Part shown: piece after piece, positions 1-8,104 of the stretch
How the letters are laid out: every line of letters starts with the position of its first letter
How positions within the stretch are numbered: position 1 is the stretch's first letter
NCBI GenBank assembly: GCA_045612845.1
Contig: JAZKZV010000023.1
Span: 62,001 to 126,000, forward strand
Reading direction: 5' to 3'
From: Ornithomonoglobus_A sp045612845
GTDB lineage: Bacteria > Bacillota > Clostridia > UBA1381
DNA: 64,000 nt
The notes under the pieces: model-generated
Told to the model about the DNA's origin: nothing
Database searches by the model: none
The model's input: the letters and a program-made list of their open reading frames with translations, nothing else
Position numbers and translations under genes: made by a program

Positions 1-306
1 AACAGTGATATAAGACGTGAGCATACTCTTGACAAAGTATTAAATGAATTAGGTACGTTAAAGCAGGAGATAGAAGAAGTAAAAAAAGACCAGCTAAAAA
101 TTCAAAATAATGTTTCATCAATTACAAAGGTGAGTGATAGTGTTTTTGATATAAAAAACACTCAGCAAACTACAAAAAATTCAATCTCAGGTTTAGAAAT
201 GTCATTTAACAAAATGAAGAATAAATATATAGCTTGCATAACTCTTTTGAGTATCTTAAGCTTTATTATAATTGCTCTTCAGGTTATAAATTTACTGAGC
301 TTATAA
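1..306 (+). CDS. C-terminal part of a coiled-coil membrane protein (5' end outside window)
   Basis: Frame 1 is open from the first base to TAA at 304-306, giving 101 residues of a protein whose start lies upstream of the window. Residues 1-70 are polar and rich in K, E, N and Q with heptad-like spacing (for example LGTLKQEIEEVKKDQLKIQ), which suggests a coiled coil. Residues about 76-98 (YIACITLLSILSFIIIALQV) form one transmembrane helix close to the C-terminus, so it could be tail-anchored. A strong terminator follows directly. I do not recognise a family; phage-like or chemotaxis-like coiled-coil proteins are possible but nothing specific supports either. Confidence 0.6.
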   Translation, partial: NSDIRREHTLDKVLNELGTLKQEIEEVKKDQLKIQNNVSSITKVSDSVFDIKNTQQTTKNSISGLEMSFNKMKNKYIACITLLSILSFIIIALQVINLLSL

Positions 307-315
307 AAACACTGA

Positions 316-357
316 AAAACGAACAAATCAAACTGATTTTGTTCGTTTTATTTTTGT
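316..357 (+). terminator. Rho-independent terminator
   Basis: Arm 316-329 (aaaacgaacaaatc) pairs with 335-349 (gattttgttcgtttt) with one bulged base and a five-base loop, and a T-rich tail follows. It ends the partial gene and isolates the next promoter. Confidence 0.75.
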
Positions 358-384
358 TTAGTTATACAAAAATAAAAAAAGTAT

Positions 385-412
385 TTGCAATTTATGAAAA
401 ATGTGTTATAAT
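385..412 (+). promoter_or_regulatory. Sigma-A type promoter for the symporter operon
   Basis: TTGCAA at 385-390 and TATAAT at 407-412 are separated by 16 bp, in an AT-rich gap just after a terminator and 63 bp before the symporter start. Confidence 0.65.
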
Positions 413-474
413 TATTGTGTAGCATGGTTTATTAAATAAATTAAAAATGTATTATGGAAGGATGGTAGTAAATT

Positions 475-2067
475 ATGAATCTACAATTAGCACAAACAGT
501 TACAAGTATAGCGTTGGTGCTTTTTTCAGTTGTAATGGTTACAATCGGCATTTACACCTGGAGAAAGACCAAAACAATCGAGGGCTTTTTGCTTGGCGGG
601 AGAAATATAGGACCATGGATAAGTGCGTTTTCGTACGGTACTGCATATTTCTCTGCAGTTGTGTTTGTCGGTTATGCAGGCAAGCATGGCTGGGATATAG
701 GGCTGGGCTCTGTATGGATAGGTGTGGGCAATGCAATATTGGGTTGCTTGTTATCATGGTGGGTGCTTGCTAAAAGAACAAGAGTAATGACTCATGCATT
801 ATCTTCAAAAACAATGCCCGAATTTTTTGGCGGCAGATTCAATTCAAAAGCCTTAAAAGTAATATCGGCACTTGTAATCTTTATTTTTCTTGTTCCATAT
901 TCGGCGGCGGTATATAAAGGACTGGGCAGTATGTTTGCTACAATATTCCCCGCAGTTCCCGTTTCGATGTGGATGTTGCTTATAGCGGTGTTAACCTCAA
1001 TATATCTTATATTGGGCGGATACCTTGCAGCAGCATATACAGATTTCTTTCAGGCAATTATAATGATTTTGGGTGTAATCGCAATGGTGTTTGCGGTTAT
1101 AAAATACGACAGTGTCGGCGGATTTTCAAATTTAATAGATAATTTAAAATCAATACCGGATAACGGTGATGGCATAACAGGTGCAACCCTCACAAGCTGG
1201 TATGGCGGAAGTAATCTGAGGTTTTTGTGTGTAAACATACTTCTTACAAGCTTTGGTACGTGGGGTCTGCCTCAGATGGTTGGTAAATTCTACGCAATTA
1301 AAGACACAAAATCAATAAAAAGTGCTACTGTTATTTCGACAATATTTGCACTCATTATAGGTTGCGGAGCATACCTTGTAGGCTCTGTATCAAGATTGGT
1401 ATTAAATAACCAGTTACCTCAAGGCGGACACGATGCGGTTATACCAACTCTATTAACAACTGCACTTGGTGGAAATGTATTTACAATAATATTGCTTGCA
1501 ATAATATTGCTGTTATTGCTCTCAGCTTCAATGTCGACACTTTCATCAGTAGTTTTAACATCAGCATCGGCGGTGTCTGTTGACCTTATCCCGTCAGTTT
1601 TTAAAAATCACTCAGAGAAAAATCAAATGCTTACAACAAGACTTCTGTGTTTCTTGTTTGTAGCGCTTTCCTACATATTTGCAACTCAGAATATAGCAAT
1701 TATAGTAAACATAATGTCATTTAGCTGGGGAATAGTTTCAGGAGCATTCATAGGCCCGTACGTATGGGGAATATACTCTAAAAAAATTACAAAAGCAGGT
1801 GCATATGCAGGTATGCTATCAGGTCTGCTGGTGGTTATTGTATCTACTGTTGTAATAACTGTTATGGGAATGAATGATGGCACAACGCTTGCTATGGCAT
1901 TTAAGATGGCATCATCAAAAGCACCCGAAATGGGATGTGCCGCAATGGTAGTATCAATTGTAATAGTACCTGTGGTTTCGGCATTTACGAAGAAATATGA
2001 TGAAGAACACATACAAAAGTGTTTTGCAAAAACACCTTTGCGAGAGGAGTTAATAAATAAACAATGA
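475..2067 (+). CDS. Sodium:solute symporter (SSS family)
   Basis: 530-residue polytopic membrane protein, full length for the SSS/PutP-PanF family, with about 13 hydrophobic segments. The N-terminal part has the family pattern of a first helix, a short basic loop, then FLLGGRNIGPW and a glycine-rich second segment (SYGTAYFSAVVFVGYAG). These proteins import small organic solutes with sodium; the substrate cannot be read from sequence. A GGAAGGA ribosome site lies about 13 bp before the ATG. Its stop overlaps the start of the acyl-CoA synthetase by ATGA, so the two are translationally coupled. Together they suggest uptake of a carboxylic acid followed by CoA activation, which is an inference from context only. 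Confidence 0.85.
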   Translation: MNLQLAQTVTSIALVLFSVVMVTIGIYTWRKTKTIEGFLLGGRNIGPWISAFSYGTAYFSAVVFVGYAGKHGWDIGLGSVWIGVGNAILGCLLSWWVLAKRTRVMTHALSSKTMPEFFGGRFNSKALKVISALVIFIFLVPYSAAVYKGLGSMFATIFPAVPVSMWMLLIAVLTSIYLILGGYLAAAYTDFFQAIIMILGVIAMVFAVIKYDSVGGFSNLIDNLKSIPDNGDGITGATLTSWYGGSNLRFLCVNILLTSFGTWGLPQMVGKFYAIKDTKSIKSATVISTIFALIIGCGAYLVGSVSRLVLNNQLPQGGHDAVIPTLLTTALGGNVFTIILLAIILLLLLSASMSTLSSVVLTSASAVSVDLIPSVFKNHSEKNQMLTTRLLCFLFVALSYIFATQNIAIIVNIMSFSWGIVSGAFIGPYVWGIYSKKITKAGAYAGMLSGLLVVIVSTVVITVMGMNDGTTLAMAFKMASSKAPEMGCAAMVVSIVIVPVVSAFTKKYDEEHIQKCFAKTPLREELINKQ

Positions 2068-3695
2068 TTATAACAAATTTGCTCGAAAACAATGCGTTGA
2101 AGTATCCCGATGATATTGCACTTGTTGAAATAAACCCGACTGTTATGGAGCAGTCAAGAGTTACATGGAAGGAGTATTCCTTAATAGAAACAAATCCCCA
2201 AAACGCAGGCAGAGATGAAATGACATGGCTTGAATTTGATAAAAAGTCAAACCGATTTGCAAATCTTCTGCTTAGCCGTGGTATAAAAAAAGGCGATAAG
2301 GTTGCAATTCTTCTTATGAACTGTATGGAATGGCTGCCGATATATTTTGGTATCTTAAAGGCGGGTGCCCTGGCAGTTCCTTTAAACTACAGATATACTG
2401 CAGACGAAATAAAATACTGTCTTGACTTAGCAGAGGTTGATGCACTTGTTTTCGGCCCTGAATTTATAGGCAGAGTTGAGGAAATTTGTGATAGAATACC
2501 TAATGTGTCGCAAACGTTTTATGTAGGAGCAGCATGCCCTACATTTGCAGAAAGCTATGACGAGTTAGTAAAATATATGCGTAGCATAGCACCCAAGGTG
2601 GAGCTTAGAGAAGATGATCATGCCGCAATTTATTTTTCTTCGGGTACAACGGGTTTCCCCAAGGCAATATTACATAATCATACAAGCCTTATACACTCTG
2701 CAAGAGTTGAACAAAATCATCACGGGCAGAAAAAAGACGATACGTTCTTATGTATACCGCCTTTGTATCATACAGGTGCTAAAATGCACTGGTTCGGAAG
2801 TCTTATTAGTGCATCAAAGGCAGTTTTGTTAAAGGGTATAAAGCCTGAGTGGATTCTAAAGGCAGTTTCGGATGAGAACTGTTCTATTGTATGGCTCTTA
2901 GTGCCATGGGCACAGGATATTCTTGATGCAATAGACAGAGGAGATATTAAACTCGAAAACTACAAGACAGACCAATGGCGTCTTATGCACATAGGAGCGC
3001 AACCCGTTCCGCCAAGCCTTATAAAAAGATGGAAAGAGTATTTCCCTAACCATGAATATGATACAAACTATGGTCTTAGCGAATCAATAGGCCCCGGCTG
3101 TGTGCATCTTGGTGTGGAAAACATACACAAGGTTGGAGCAATCGGCAAGCCCGGCTATGGTTGGGAAGTGAAAATTGTAGACGAAAATGGTGAGATAGTA
3201 AAACAGGGCGATGTGGGAGAACTTGCAGTAAAAGGCCCGGGCGTAATGCTTTGCTATTATAACGATAAAAAGTCGACAGACGATGTTCTAAAGGGTGATT
3301 GGTTACTTACAGGTGATATGGCACGTGAGGACGAGGACGGATTTATATACCTTGTAGACAGAGCAAAGGATGTTATAATAACGGGCGGAGAAAATCTCTA
3401 CCCCGTACAGATAGAGGACTTTTTAAGAAAGCACAATGCAATAAAGGACGTTGCAGTAATTGGCTTGCCTGATAAACGTCTTGGCGAAATTGCAGCGGCA
3501 ATAATAGAAATAAAGCAAGGCATGACTTGCAGTGAAGAAGAAATAAATGATTTTTGCCGCGAACTTCCAAGATATAAGCGCCCAAAGAAGATAATATTTG
3601 CAGATGTGCCACGTAATCCTACGGGAAAGATAGAAAAACCAAAGTTAAGAGAAAAATACTGCGGCAAAAGCTTGGTGGAATCGCAGATAAAATAA
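2064..3695 (+). CDS. Acyl-CoA synthetase / AMP-dependent ligase
   Basis: 543-residue member of the ANL (AMP-binding) superfamily. The P-loop-like motif YFSSGTTGFPKA, the A5-like YGLSE segment, the GDMAREDEDGFIYLVDR hinge region and the C-terminal PRNPTGKIEKPKLRE lysine are all present, so both the adenylation and thioester half-reactions should be possible. It would activate a carboxylic acid with ATP and CoA; chain length is unknown. The N-terminal part has an extra segment (about residues 25-55) before the usual TWLEFDKKSNRFAN start. It overlaps the symporter gene by 4 bp, and a second, longer paralogue lies at 39221-40924. Confidence 0.88.
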   Translation: MIITNLLENNALKYPDDIALVEINPTVMEQSRVTWKEYSLIETNPQNAGRDEMTWLEFDKKSNRFANLLLSRGIKKGDKVAILLMNCMEWLPIYFGILKAGALAVPLNYRYTADEIKYCLDLAEVDALVFGPEFIGRVEEICDRIPNVSQTFYVGAACPTFAESYDELVKYMRSIAPKVELREDDHAAIYFSSGTTGFPKAILHNHTSLIHSARVEQNHHGQKKDDTFLCIPPLYHTGAKMHWFGSLISASKAVLLKGIKPEWILKAVSDENCSIVWLLVPWAQDILDAIDRGDIKLENYKTDQWRLMHIGAQPVPPSLIKRWKEYFPNHEYDTNYGLSESIGPGCVHLGVENIHKVGAIGKPGYGWEVKIVDENGEIVKQGDVGELAVKGPGVMLCYYNDKKSTDDVLKGDWLLTGDMAREDEDGFIYLVDRAKDVIITGGENLYPVQIEDFLRKHNAIKDVAVIGLPDKRLGEIAAAIIEIKQGMTCSEEEINDFCRELPRYKRPKKIIFADVPRNPTGKIEKPKLREKYCGKSLVESQIK

Positions 3696-3699
3696 AATC

Positions 3700-3777
3700 A
3701 TGGCAGATGATAAAGAAAAGCGAAAGATGTTTATTGCACGTGTTGGTGCGGGCGGAGATAGAGTTGCGGAATATTAA
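3700..3777 (+). CDS. Possible 25-residue peptide or gene remnant
   Basis: ATG at 3700, four bases after the acyl-CoA synthetase stop, opens a frame of 25 codons (begins MADDKEKRK, ends GGDRVAEY) ending at TAA 3775-3777, just before a hairpin. No clear ribosome site is seen beyond the upstream coding end, so it may be a remnant. I do not recognise it. Confidence 0.25.
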   Translation: MADDKEKRKMFIARVGAGGDRVAEY

Positions 3778-3783
3778 AAGACG

Positions 3784-3815
3784 GGGCTGTTGTGCTAAAT
3801 GCAACAGCCCTTTGA
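3784..3815 (+). terminator. Probable terminator hairpin
   Basis: GGGCTGTTG at 3784-3792 pairs perfectly with CAACAGCCC at 3802-3810 around a nine-base loop, followed by a short TTT run. The T-tract is weak, so termination may be partial. Confidence 0.6.
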
Positions 3816-3856
3816 ATATCCGAAATAGAAAAAATGGAGATACTTCAAAAAAGTGG

Positions 3857-3917
3857 TTGCAATTTTTTTTTATTGTGATATAATTATTAAGTCACTAAAG
3901 CTTTAATTGGTTAGTGA
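3857..3917 (+). promoter_or_regulatory. Promoter with downstream inverted repeat (AEC permease operon)
   Basis: TTGCAA at 3857-3862 and TATAAT at 3879-3884 have a 16-bp spacer. Just downstream, TCACTAA at 3892-3898 pairs with TTAGTGA at 3911-3917, a 7-bp dyad near the expected transcript start that could be an operator or a 5' leader hairpin. Confidence 0.55.
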
Positions 3918-3974
3918 AGCCAAAAAGCTTTAAGTATCAAGATTAAATAACTTTAAGATAGGACGTTGTACGAT

Positions 3975-4943
3975 ATGGAAATTTTTAATCTTACACTTTC
4001 GCAAATGCTAATGATGTTTACACTGATTATGGTGGGGTTTTTATTGCGAAAGAAAAAACTTTTGCCACAAAACGCGGATTCGGCAATGGCAAAAATGGAG
4101 ACATATATTTTCCTTCCCGGTCTTTCCCTGTATAATCAGATGATGCAATGTACACTCGATAACTTTAAATCAAACTGGGTTCTTATACTCTATGGTTTTA
4201 TTATTGTAATTGTTGCGATTTTGATTTCGCAACCGCTCTCGAGAATGTTTGTCCCCAAGGTATCACAAACACCACAGAAGTTGTATGAGAGAAATATATA
4301 CAGATATGCAATGACTTTTGGTAATTACGGTTTTATGGGTAACTTCATTATACTTGGAATATGGGGAGATGAGCTCTTTTATAAATATTCCATGTTCTGT
4401 CTTTTGGTTGGAATTATATGTGGTAGCTGGGGTTTGTACATACTTATACCAAAAGACCGTAATGCAGGTGTATGGAACAATTTAAAAAAGGGACTTCTGG
4501 CTCCGCCCGTTGTTGCAATTCTTGTTGGTATGATTTTTGGATTGTTGAATTTTAAACAGTACGTACCTGAGTTTGTTATAAATGCATTCAATAATGCAGG
4601 GAAGTGTCAAGGGCCGGTTGCCATGATACTTGCCGGCTTTGTAATAGGCGGATATGACTTTAAAAAGCTTTTACAGAATAAAAAAGTATATTTAGCAACA
4701 TTTTTAAGATTGATTGTAATACCGTCAGTTTTAATGCTTGTATTAAAAGCGATTGGAACAAATGATGAGATAATGACATTGGCTCTTATTGCGTTTGCAA
4801 CACCATTGGGATTAAACACAATAGTTTATCCTGCAGCATATGGCGGTGAAACAGAAACAGGTGCATCTATGGCGATGATATCGCACACATTATCAGTAAT
4901 AACAATTCCTTTGATGTATATTATTTTCATAGTGTTACTGTAG
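3975..4943 (+). CDS. AEC-family (auxin efflux carrier-like) permease
   Basis: 322 residues from ATG 3975, about ten hydrophobic segments in the two-fold (5+5) arrangement of the AEC/BART superfamily, with the typical first-helix start (LTLSQMLMMFTLIMVGFLLRKK) and the conserved Asn/Gly-rich region FGNYGFMGNFIILGIWG in the middle. Members export or exchange small organic acids such as malate; the substrate here is unknown. A TTG nine bases upstream (3966) is in frame, but the AGGACG ribosome site at 3960-3965 abuts it, so ATG 3975 is preferred. It heads a run with the YgjV-like protein and the M20 peptidase. Confidence 0.85.
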   Translation: MEIFNLTLSQMLMMFTLIMVGFLLRKKKLLPQNADSAMAKMETYIFLPGLSLYNQMMQCTLDNFKSNWVLILYGFIIVIVAILISQPLSRMFVPKVSQTPQKLYERNIYRYAMTFGNYGFMGNFIILGIWGDELFYKYSMFCLLVGIICGSWGLYILIPKDRNAGVWNNLKKGLLAPPVVAILVGMIFGLLNFKQYVPEFVINAFNNAGKCQGPVAMILAGFVIGGYDFKKLLQNKKVYLATFLRLIVIPSVLMLVLKAIGTNDEIMTLALIAFATPLGLNTIVYPAAYGGETETGASMAMISHTLSVITIPLMYIIFIVLL

Positions 4944-4973
4944 AATTTTATTTATACTGAGGAGCAAAGAATT

Positions 4974-5504
4974 ATGCAGACATTACCATTTATTTTAAGT
5001 ATTTTAGGTTTAGTATCAATGATTCTGGCATCATTAACAAAGGGCGAAAGAATGAAACTTATTTTGTTCTATGTTTTTTGCGGTAATCTCTTAGTTGCCA
5101 TGAGTTATCTTCTTGACGGGAAGGGTATAAACGGTGCGGCGGCTTGCTTTTTGGGTGCAGCACAGACACTTATAAATTATTTCTTCGATTCAAAGGGGAA
5201 ACCGCTTCCGAAATGGTTGCTTTTAATATATGCTATTGCAATTGTTGTGCTTAATGTATGGGTTGCGCATGGTATAACAATGCTCGGTCTGTTGGTCATT
5301 GTTGCGGGGTTGACATTTATAATGTGTATTGGTCAGCCAAACGGTGCAAAATACAGATTCTGGACAATCGTCAATATGGTTCTGTGGTGTACATATGATA
5401 TTATCGCACCTGCATATCCATCATTAGTAACACATATATCGCTATTTGTTTTTACCGTAGCGGGAATGATAATCCACGACAGAAAATATAAAAAAAGGAG
5501 TTAA
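4974..5504 (+). CDS. YgjV-family inner-membrane protein
   Basis: 176 residues with five or six predicted membrane helices. The pattern of a first helix followed by a conserved charged loop (LTKGERMKLILFYVFCGNLL) and the later GAAQTLINYFFDSKG segment resembles the YgjV family of small inner-membrane proteins whose biochemical role is unknown. It starts 30 bp after the AEC permease behind a GAGGAGC ribosome site and stops 5 bp before the M20 peptidase start, so the three are one transcription unit. Confidence 0.65.
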   Translation: MQTLPFILSILGLVSMILASLTKGERMKLILFYVFCGNLLVAMSYLLDGKGINGAAACFLGAAQTLINYFFDSKGKPLPKWLLLIYAIAIVVLNVWVAHGITMLGLLVIVAGLTFIMCIGQPNGAKYRFWTIVNMVLWCTYDIIAPAYPSLVTHISLFVFTVAGMIIHDRKYKKRS

Positions 5505-5509
5505 AAATT

Positions 5510-6658
5510 ATGAAGTGTAAAGAGTTATTTAATGTTATTGATGAATCAGAAGAACAATATCTTGATATGCTGGAGGATGTATGTAACATAGAAAGTCCTA
5601 CAAACTTCAAAAAAGGTGTTGACGAAGTCGGCAAATATTTTATAAATATTGCAAAAGAGAAAAATTGGGAAATAGAGGTCTTGGAGCAAGAAGTATCGGG
5701 TAATGCAATTTGTATTACACTAAACCCCGACGCAAAAGGCAAGCCTGTAAGTGTTTCGGGACATATGGATACAGTCCACCCGGTTGGTTTATTTGGTAAA
5801 CCTGCTGTAAGACGTGATGATAAAAATATGTACGGACCTGGTGTAATGGACTGTAAGGGTGGTATTGTCGCAGCAGTTATGGCAATGGACGCACTCGAAA
5901 AATGCGGTTTTAATTCACGACCTGTTTACCTGATTTTGCAATCTGATGAAGAAAACAGCAGTGCCACAAGTAATAAAGAAACAATTGAATTTATGTGTAA
6001 AAAGGCACAAAATTCGGAAGCATTTTTAAACTTAGAGGGAATTTCGGGCAAAACTGCGGTTTTAAAACGTAAAGGAATATTAAGATATAGCTTTACAGTT
6101 CATGGCAGAGCAATGCACTCATCACGTTGCGCAGAGGGTTCAAATGCTGTTGCTGAGGCTGCATATAAAATTATTGAACTCGAAAAAATGAAAAATCCTG
6201 ACGGGCTTACTTGTAATTGCGGTGTAATCCGGGGCGGAACAGTTGCCAATACCGTGGCTGAGGAGTGCACATTCTATGCCGATATACGTTTTTCGACACA
6301 AAGTGAGTTGGAATGGGTAAGAGAAAAAGCACACGAAATTGCAAATAATACAACAGTAGCAGGATGTACTTGCGAATTAAAAGAGGTAAGTGTTCGTCCA
6401 GCTATGGAGTTTTCACAAAGAAATGTAGAACTGCTCGAGAAAATGAACAAAATTTATAAGGAAAATGAATTGCCTGTATTAGAGGGCAGAGCATGCCTTA
6501 GCGGCTCGGATGCTGCATATATAACCCAATGCGAAATCCCTTGTGTTGATAATATAGGAACAGAGGGCGGCGAAATTCATTCTGTAAAAGAATACATAAA
6601 ATTAGCATCATTGGCAGAGTGCGCAAAAAGAATTGCTGCAGTTATTTATTGTATTTAA
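5510..6658 (+). CDS. M20-family metallopeptidase / deacylase
   Basis: 382 residues, the usual length for ArgE/DapE/CPG2-type M20 enzymes. Metal-site residues are visible: His85 in SGHMDTVH, Asp114 in GVMDCKGG and the Glu147-Glu148 pair in QSDEENS, with a late His in EGGEIHSV. The central dimerisation domain begins near GILRYSFTVHGRAMHSS. It should hydrolyse an amide bond, either of a peptide or of an N-acyl amino acid, in the cytoplasm. Coupling with a permease suggests the substrate or product is moved across the membrane. The exact substrate cannot be assigned. Confidence 0.85.
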   Translation: MKCKELFNVIDESEEQYLDMLEDVCNIESPTNFKKGVDEVGKYFINIAKEKNWEIEVLEQEVSGNAICITLNPDAKGKPVSVSGHMDTVHPVGLFGKPAVRRDDKNMYGPGVMDCKGGIVAAVMAMDALEKCGFNSRPVYLILQSDEENSSATSNKETIEFMCKKAQNSEAFLNLEGISGKTAVLKRKGILRYSFTVHGRAMHSSRCAEGSNAVAEAAYKIIELEKMKNPDGLTCNCGVIRGGTVANTVAEECTFYADIRFSTQSELEWVREKAHEIANNTTVAGCTCELKEVSVRPAMEFSQRNVELLEKMNKIYKENELPVLEGRACLSGSDAAYITQCEIPCVDNIGTEGGEIHSVKEYIKLASLAECAKRIAAVIYCI

Positions 6659-6688
6659 AGTTTACAAAACAGGGGGAAAACATCGGAT

Positions 6689-8104
6689 ATGAGTAAAAAG
6701 TTATCCGCAGTTCTTAGGTATGCGCTTGTGGCACCGCTTTTAATAGTTATATTAAATTCTATGAGATTTTTAAGATTTGGTGCGCATGCACTTAATAGTA
6801 CAGGGTATGGAGAACAAGCACTTATATGTGCAGTTATAGCGGTGATTTTGGGAGCTTGCATTGTTTTCTTAAAACACTTAAAAACAACACATAAGCTTAC
6901 TTTTATTTTGGTGCTTGCATTTGTTGTGAGACTCATATGGATATTATCTGTCCCATCAGTTCCTGTATCGGATTACGAAACAATGTACCATGCTGCAAAA
7001 GAGGTTGCAGCAGGTGATTTTTCGGGCTTGAAAGGCGTATCATATTTTGCAAGGTATCCGCACCTTACAACATCAGTTATGTATATGAGTGCAATGCATA
7101 TAATTTTTGGTGTTCATGATTTGGCGGCAATGAAAATGGTTTCTCTGGCGCTTTCTGTTTTTAATGTTTTTTTGGTATATAAAATATCAGAGTATTTTGT
7201 TAAGGATGATAAGATAAGGCTTATTACTGCATTTATGTCAAGTATTTTTCCGCCGTTTATTACATATGTAAGCACATTTTGCACCGAAAATATTGCAATG
7301 CCCTTTCTTTTGGTGTCTGTTTTGTATTTTTGCAAAATTATACATGGCGATGTTACAAAAAAGAATGTTATAATGTGTGCTGCTATGCTTGGAATATCAA
7401 ATCTATTCAGAGGAGTTGGGGCGATTTTTGTTATTGCAATGCTTATCGCAATGTGTTTGTGCGCTGTAAAATACCGCTTTAGGATAATATGTGCAACTAT
7501 AGCAATTATGATGTTGGTTACGGTTGTTGTAAGTGTGCCCTTAAAAGTAACAGGAGTAATAGAAAATCATTTATGGGAAAGAAAGGAATCGGGTATAACT
7601 TACTTTTTAAAAGGCCTGAATGTTGAAAGCAAGGGTGCCTGGAGTAAAGAGGATGCTGAGTTTGTAAGAGAAAATTTTCTGGATGAGGATTTTAATGAAC
7701 AATGTCTGGCAATAATAGGAAATAGACTAAGAGAAAAAACACCAAAAGAGCTTGGCAGATTTTTCTTTGATAAGTTTATAAATCAGTGGTCGTATGCCGA
7801 TTATAACGGCTCATATTGGGCATTTATGAAAACAAACATAAAATACAGATACCCAATAGACTTTACATCACAGCTTATAGGTTGTGTTATACTTGTTTTA
7901 TCACTTATTTCGCTTTTAAAAAGAAAATGCAAGGCATCTGTGTTGATTCATTTATGTCTTTGCGGATTCGGGTTGTTTTTCCTTGTCTTTGAAACACAAC
8001 CAAGATATTCTTATATAGTTTCGTGGGTGTTTTTATTTATGGCAACACAGGGCATAGAAACCTTGTGTGAACTTATAGGGAGGCTTAAATGCTTAAAAAA
8101 ATAA
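6689..8104 (+). CDS. GT39-like membrane glycosyltransferase (GT-C fold)
   Basis: 471 residues with ten or more hydrophobic segments. The first extracytoplasmic loop has the acidic catalytic-type motif VSDYETMYHAA after VVRLIWILSVPSVP, as in PMT/ArnT-like enzymes (Dol-P or undecaprenyl-P sugar dependent). Such proteins transfer a sugar from a lipid carrier to a target on the outer face of the membrane. The last 16 bp overlap the LtaS-like gene that follows, so the two are co-translated and probably act on the same envelope polymer. Donor and acceptor are unknown. Confidence 0.75.
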   Translation: MSKKLSAVLRYALVAPLLIVILNSMRFLRFGAHALNSTGYGEQALICAVIAVILGACIVFLKHLKTTHKLTFILVLAFVVRLIWILSVPSVPVSDYETMYHAAKEVAAGDFSGLKGVSYFARYPHLTTSVMYMSAMHIIFGVHDLAAMKMVSLALSVFNVFLVYKISEYFVKDDKIRLITAFMSSIFPPFITYVSTFCTENIAMPFLLVSVLYFCKIIHGDVTKKNVIMCAAMLGISNLFRGVGAIFVIAMLIAMCLCAVKYRFRIICATIAIMMLVTVVVSVPLKVTGVIENHLWERKESGITYFLKGLNVESKGAWSKEDAEFVRENFLDEDFNEQCLAIIGNRLREKTPKELGRFFFDKFINQWSYADYNGSYWAFMKTNIKYRYPIDFTSQLIGCVILVLSLISLLKRKCKASVLIHLCLCGFGLFFLVFETQPRYSYIVSWVFLFMATQGIETLCELIGRLKCLKK

